In this document: positions 12,496 to 12,550 of the stretch, piece by piece | Layout of the letters: every line of letters starts with the position of its first letter | Position numbering within the stretch: the stretch's first letter is position 1 | DNA from: Fulvivirga aurantia | GTDB taxonomy: Bacteria > Bacteroidota > Bacteroidia > Cytophagales > Cyclobacteriaceae | Assembly (NCBI RefSeq): GCF_009711475.1 | Contig: NZ_SMMD01000873.1 | Span: 1 to 12,550, forward strand | Reading direction: 5' to 3' | Length of the DNA stretch: 12,550 nucleotides | The notes under the pieces: model-generated | The model's input: the letters and a program-made list of their open reading frames with translations, nothing else | Database searches by the model: none | Told to the model about the DNA's origin: nothing | Program-made: the position numbers and the translations under genes

Positions 12496-12527
12496 AAAAA
12501 AAGGCATCCATGTGGATGCCTTTTTTT
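12496..12527 (+). terminator. strong intrinsic terminator after bioB, probably bidirectional
   Basis: GGCATCC (12503-12509) pairs perfectly with GGATGCC (12514-12520) around the loop ATGT. Seven As before it (12496-12502) mirror seven Ts after it (12521-12527). The symmetry lets it work on both strands, suggesting a convergent gene beyond the right edge. Confidence 0.93.
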
Positions 12528-12550
12528 GTAACTCTACTACAACATTATGA

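Noticed and set aside
1..12550. CRISPR arrays, tRNA/rRNA genes, insertion sequences, phage or defence genes
   Set aside because: No spaced repeats, cloverleaf-like segments, transposase or nuclease domains were seen; the window reads as ordinary chromosomal genes.

Overview
This window looks like chromosomal DNA of a gliding-type Bacteroidota bacterium, most likely in the Cytophagales. Four things point there: a large exported protein ending in the gliding-motility-associated (CHU_C-type, type IX secretion) C-terminal domain; exact or near matches to the Bacteroidota promoter -7 box (TAnnTTTG); start codons with little Shine-Dalgarno sequence; and AT-rich coding and intergenic DNA. No sign of mobile DNA, phage, CRISPR or RNA genes was seen.

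Layout. At the left end, greA and a HIT-family gene overlap by one base and run rightward. They meet, tail to tail with a 4-base overlap, a leftward group: gpsA, a PlsB/PlsC-type acyltransferase, and two conserved-looking hypothetical genes (a two-TM protein and an 80-residue protein). A short AT-rich divergent region of about 160 bases (4624-4782) follows. A 959-residue secreted multidomain protein with a TTG start then runs rightward. Its end overlaps a DCC-family (DUF393) CxxC protein, which is followed by fabD and a clear intrinsic terminator. folK lies leftward behind that terminator. A small divergent promoter region separates folK from sppA (rightward), and bioB follows with its own near-consensus promoter and a strong terminator at the right edge. 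No gene-free stretch exceeds 300 bases.

How the genes fit together. Lipid supply is the main shared theme. GpsA makes sn-glycerol 3-phosphate and the overlapping acyltransferase gene probably uses it, giving a compact phosphatidic-acid entry operon. FabD makes malonyl-ACP for fatty acid synthesis, and BioB makes the biotin needed by acetyl-CoA carboxylase, which makes FabD's substrate. FolK (folate), SppA (membrane peptide clearance) and GreA (transcript elongation) are housekeeping.

I do not see a convincing undescribed multi-gene system. The points most worth a second look are an acyltransferase whose motif III has Gly in place of the usual Glu, a 22-cysteine secreted protein overlapping a CxxC protein gene, an inverted repeat just before the fabD start, a dyad in the folK/sppA divergent promoter, and the uncharacterised two-gene unit at 3707-4623.
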